Part shown: one piece after another, positions 32,230 to 34,387 of the stretch
Numbering within the stretch: the stretch's first letter is position 1
How the letters are laid out: each line of letters begins with the position of its first letter
Program-made: the position numbers and the translations under genes
Assembly: GCA_903919615.1 (NCBI GenBank)
Contig: CAIXIX010000044.1
Span: forward strand, 1-34,387
Direction of reading: 5' to 3'
Length of the DNA: 34,387 nucleotides
DNA from: an uncultured Chthonomonas sp.
Lineage (GTDB): Bacteria > Armatimonadota > Chthonomonadetes > Chthonomonadales > Chthonomonadaceae
Notes under the pieces: generated by a model
Told to the model about the DNA's origin: nothing
The model's input: the letters and a program-made list of their open reading frames with translations, nothing else
Database searches by the model: none

Positions 32230-33885
32230 ATGGCAACAGGTACACGAGAATTGTATAGGTATGGCGCAGTTGCGGTTTTGGCATGTGCAGTCGCATGTGT
32301 CTCGTTGTTGTCGCCACACGCATGTGCTCAATCGAACGAAGTGATTATCCAGGTCGACACTGCAAGAGATCGACATCCCATTTCGTCACTTATCTATGGC
32401 GTTAACTTCGCAACCGAAGAGCAGCTGAAACTACTGCACTCTCCCGCGAATCGCAATGGCGGAAATGCAACAACGCGCTACAACTGGAAGCAGAACTGCA
32501 CAAACTCTGGTAACGACTGGTTTTACATGAGCCACACGGAACCGGGTACTGCCCCCGGCGAAAGTGTGGATCGATGGATCGAAGCGAACCGAGCCGCTGG
32601 TGCGAAAAGTCTGGTTAGTCTTCCGCTAATCGGCTGGGTTGCCAGGCTTAAGGCAGACCGCTCACCAACCTGGTCTTATTCCGTCGCGAAGTATGGCAAG
32701 CAGCAGAAGACTGAACCGAACAATGCTGATATGGGCAATGGCAGCGCGCAGGACGGAAAACCTGTAGATGGCAACGACCCAACGGATTCGAACATCAAGG
32801 TTGATATTGCATATCAGAAAGGCTGGCTCGAGCATCTCACGCAGAAATTCGGAACCGCGAAGTCTGGCGGCGTCAATTGGTATCTGCTCGACAACGAGCC
32901 GGGTATCTGGCAAGGTACGCACCGGGACGTCTTTCCGGTTGGCATCAAGATGGAAGATCTCTTTAACCGAGAGCTTGCCGCTGCGAAACTTGTAAAATCG
33001 GTGGATCCTAGTGCGCTCGTCGGCGGACCGGAGGAGTGGGGCTGGACCAACTACCTCTACTCTGGCTACGATTCGCAATGGGCAGGCGTACATGGTTGGG
33101 ATAAGCCAAAGCCCGATCGATCCGCGCATGGCGATGTCGACATCATGCCCTGGCTTCTTAAGCAGTTTGCTACGGCTGAGCAGACGGAAGGAAAGCGACT
33201 GCTGGACTATTTCACGCTGCACTTCTACCCTCAGGCGGATGGCGTGGGCGGGGATGACGTGAGTGAAGCGGTCAAGCTTCGCCGCAACCGCTCCACACGC
33301 GCTTTGTGGGAGCCTGCATACAAGGACGAGTCGTGGATTGCAACTGAAGTGAAACTGATTCCAAGAATGAAGGAGTGGGTCGCCCAAAGCTATCCTGGCA
33401 CGAAGATTGGCCTCACCGAGTACAACTGGGGCGCTGAGAAGAGCATGAGCGGCGCGGTAGCGCAAGCCGACATCCTGGGAATACTGGGCCGCGAAGGGGT
33501 CGACCTGGCGACACGCTGGGTCTGCCCGGCAACAAACACGCCCACGTTTAAAGCCATTCAGATGTACCGAAATTTCGACGGCAAGGGCGGATCGTTTGGC
33601 TCAACTTCGATCCATTGCAGTGGTGGAAATCCCGATGAGGTTGCGGCGTTTGCCGCTCAAGAAGGTGCAAACGGCCGAATAACCATCATGGTGATTAACA
33701 AGAAGCCGCATGATGCCGTTACTGCACATGTTCGCCTTACGCAGGGAAGGACGATCAATTCGTCGATTACACAGTACCGACTGAACGGAGGCGCCATAGA
33801 TCGAGTTGTCCCTCCGTTCCACGAGGGACCTATTGACGTCACGCTACCCGCCGAATCGGTTACTCTGCTTGTAGTTGGGAGTTAG
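32230..33885 (+). CDS. Secreted GH44-family glycoside hydrolase
   Basis: A 551-aa extracellular glycosidase. An N-terminal signal peptide (about 1-33) has AVAVLACAVACVSLLSPHACA as its hydrophobic core and cleavage region. The GH44 start (IYGVNFA) and NRNGGNATTRYNW at about 74-86 are diagnostic. The acid/base E223 lies in YLLDNEPGIW and the nucleophile E397 in IGLTEYNWGAE. The C-terminal beta-sandwich ends with an LPAESVTLLVV strand. GH44 enzymes are endoglucanases/xyloglucanases, so plant cell-wall glucans are the likely substrate. The ATG at 32230 is supported by AAAGGAG nine bases upstream and by the signal peptide. It starts 32 bp after the glycosidase-like gene, so they are likely one operon. 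Confidence 0.9.
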   Translation: MATGTRELYRYGAVAVLACAVACVSLLSPHACAQSNEVIIQVDTARDRHPISSLIYGVNFATEEQLKLLHSPANRNGGNATTRYNWKQNCTNSGNDWFYMSHTEPGTAPGESVDRWIEANRAAGAKSLVSLPLIGWVARLKADRSPTWSYSVAKYGKQQKTEPNNADMGNGSAQDGKPVDGNDPTDSNIKVDIAYQKGWLEHLTQKFGTAKSGGVNWYLLDNEPGIWQGTHRDVFPVGIKMEDLFNRELAAAKLVKSVDPSALVGGPEEWGWTNYLYSGYDSQWAGVHGWDKPKPDRSAHGDVDIMPWLLKQFATAEQTEGKRLLDYFTLHFYPQADGVGGDDVSEAVKLRRNRSTRALWEPAYKDESWIATEVKLIPRMKEWVAQSYPGTKIGLTEYNWGAEKSMSGAVAQADILGILGREGVDLATRWVCPATNTPTFKAIQMYRNFDGKGGSFGSTSIHCSGGNPDEVAAFAAQEGANGRITIMVINKKPHDAVTAHVRLTQGRTINSSITQYRLNGGAIDRVVPPFHEGPIDVTLPAESVTLLVVGS

Positions 33886-34216
33886 GGTGTTGGCCACCAT
33901 CCGGTAAGCGAAAGAAGTCCCTCTCCAGGGGCAACTTAGCCTGTAAACACGTATCGCCTAGCGCAACTGGAGAGGGATTTAGGGTGAGGCCAGATCTCGG
34001 ATTGGCTGCGCTACTTATGACAGAACGCCATCCGCAATAGGTGGTCTAAGAGTCCTCACCCCAACCCTCTATACTGGCCGCGCACGGTACGTGACTGTTA
34101 GCCTATTTCACCGTGGTGAGGAAGAATTGCTGCCAACGATACGTAAATACTCTGTGGTGTTCGCATACGACCACAAGTCGATAAGCCACTTTTATGCTCG
34201 CCCTTTTACGTCATTG
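33886..34216. other. Intergenic region after the GH44 gene
   Basis: No gene is recognised in these 331 bp. The left half holds a set of nested inverted repeats. The right half (34069-34216) shows nothing I can name; it would contain the transcript end of the leftward gene cut by the window edge. Confidence 0.6.
33918..34068. repeat. Nested inverted-repeat element, possible MITE/REP-like
   Basis: TCCCTCTCCAG (33918-33928) pairs perfectly with CTGGAGAGGGA (33967-33977). GGGTGAGG (33982-33989) is inverted at CCTCACCC (34054-34061), which is followed by AACCCTCT. The block AGAGGG-ATTTA-GGGTGAGG thus recurs in imperfect inverted form as CCTCACCCC-AACCCTCT. The first hairpin could end transcription of the GH44 gene. 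The whole looks like a dispersed intergenic repeat, but only one copy is in the window. Confidence 0.55.
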
Positions 34217-34387
34217 CTAGTCTTCTGGCCTTCTCGGCCATGTTTCCACAACGTAGACAAATACCACGATACAGGCGACAAAGCTCCTGGCTTCGGGCTG
34301 AGGTCCAGATTGATATATTGCAACTGCGCAAGCCGCAAGCGTGACAATTACGCGGCCCAACTTCGGTATGGCCCCCCAGAGTGCGTA
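34217..34387 (-). CDS. C-terminal part of a membrane protein, cut by the window edge
   Basis: A leftward open frame enters from the right edge and ends at TAG (34219-34217), giving 56 residues with no start inside the window. Two hydrophobic segments are visible, RVIVTLAACAVAIY and SFVACIVVFVYVVETW. They are separated by a short polar turn with two prolines, and a charged tail RRPED follows. This pattern suggests the last two helices of an inner-membrane protein. I do not recognise the family. Confidence 0.45.
   Translation of the reverse strand, partial: YALWGAIPKLGRVIVTLAACAVAIYQSGPQPEARSFVACIVVFVYVVETWPRRPED

Noticed and set aside
32662-33465. 267-aa minus-strand open frame
   Set aside because: The longest antisense frame in the window, but it overlies GH44 coding sequence with both catalytic glutamate motifs; it has no recognisable domains.
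1-34387. Defence island, prophage or integrated element
   Set aside because: No integrase, transposase, restriction, toxin-antitoxin or phage structural genes; the only tRNA shows no attachment-site duplication in the window.

Overview
The window looks like an ordinary stretch of bacterial chromosome at moderate GC. It has densely packed short operons on both strands, and I see no phage, plasmid, transposase or CRISPR signature. The gene mix is a Skp/OmpH chaperone, DUF2993/LmeA-like and GxGYxYP proteins, many carbohydrate-active enzymes, and uronate/inositol catabolism. This suits a free-living polysaccharide- or plant-matter-degrading bacterium such as an Armatimonadota member. That lineage guess is soft: Planctomycetota, Verrucomicrobiota and Acidobacteriota are not excluded. 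TTG is used often as a start codon, in several cases with a good Shine-Dalgarno (SD) sequence in front.

Left part (1-5.5 kb): a non-coding block with two strong hairpins and about 85-bp tandem repeats is followed by an aldo/keto reductase (-), a tRNA-Lys(CTT) (-) with a good promoter, a secreted GxGYxYP protein (-), and trpE (+). Next comes a minus-strand operon of purN, a Skp/OmpH-like chaperone and a histidine kinase with a degenerate ATPase domain (5.5-8.1 kb). Divergent from it are an LmeA-like lipid-binding protein, apparently leaderless, and a Clp1-type polynucleotide kinase whose P-loop lies upstream of every standard start codon (8.2-10.1 kb).

Middle part (10-22 kb): an ankyrin membrane protein and a secreted SGNH hydrolase (-), a membrane-anchored PpiC/SurA-like isomerase, a GH42 beta-galactosidase, a PG_1098/THUMP-like methyltransferase and a GGDEF cyclase (+), a small SMR-like transporter (-), a Gfo/Idh/MocA oxidoreductase (+), an isochorismatase-like hydrolase (-), a glycerate kinase (+), and two small envelope proteins (-).

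Right part (22-34.4 kb): a TauE/SafE (TSUP) permease, a TTG-start FKBP, myo-inositol oxygenase (MIOX), a 2Fe-2S/flavin reductase, a secreted beta-propeller, and a ribose-type ABC permease plus lipoprotein binding protein with no ATPase gene. These are followed by mannonate dehydratase (-), a 753-aa glycosidase-like protein with a duplicated N-terminal module, and a secreted GH44 glycosidase. MIOX makes D-glucuronate from myo-inositol and mannonate dehydratase acts two steps later, so much of this part probably serves polysaccharide, inositol and uronate use. The linking enzymes (uronate isomerase, fructuronate reductase) are not in the window. The right edge cuts a minus-strand membrane protein.

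No single locus here is clearly a new system. The best leads are the glycosidase-like protein with two N-terminal helical modules, the MIOX/reductase pair, the non-standard start of the Clp1-type kinase, and the degenerate kinase coupled to the Skp-like chaperone.
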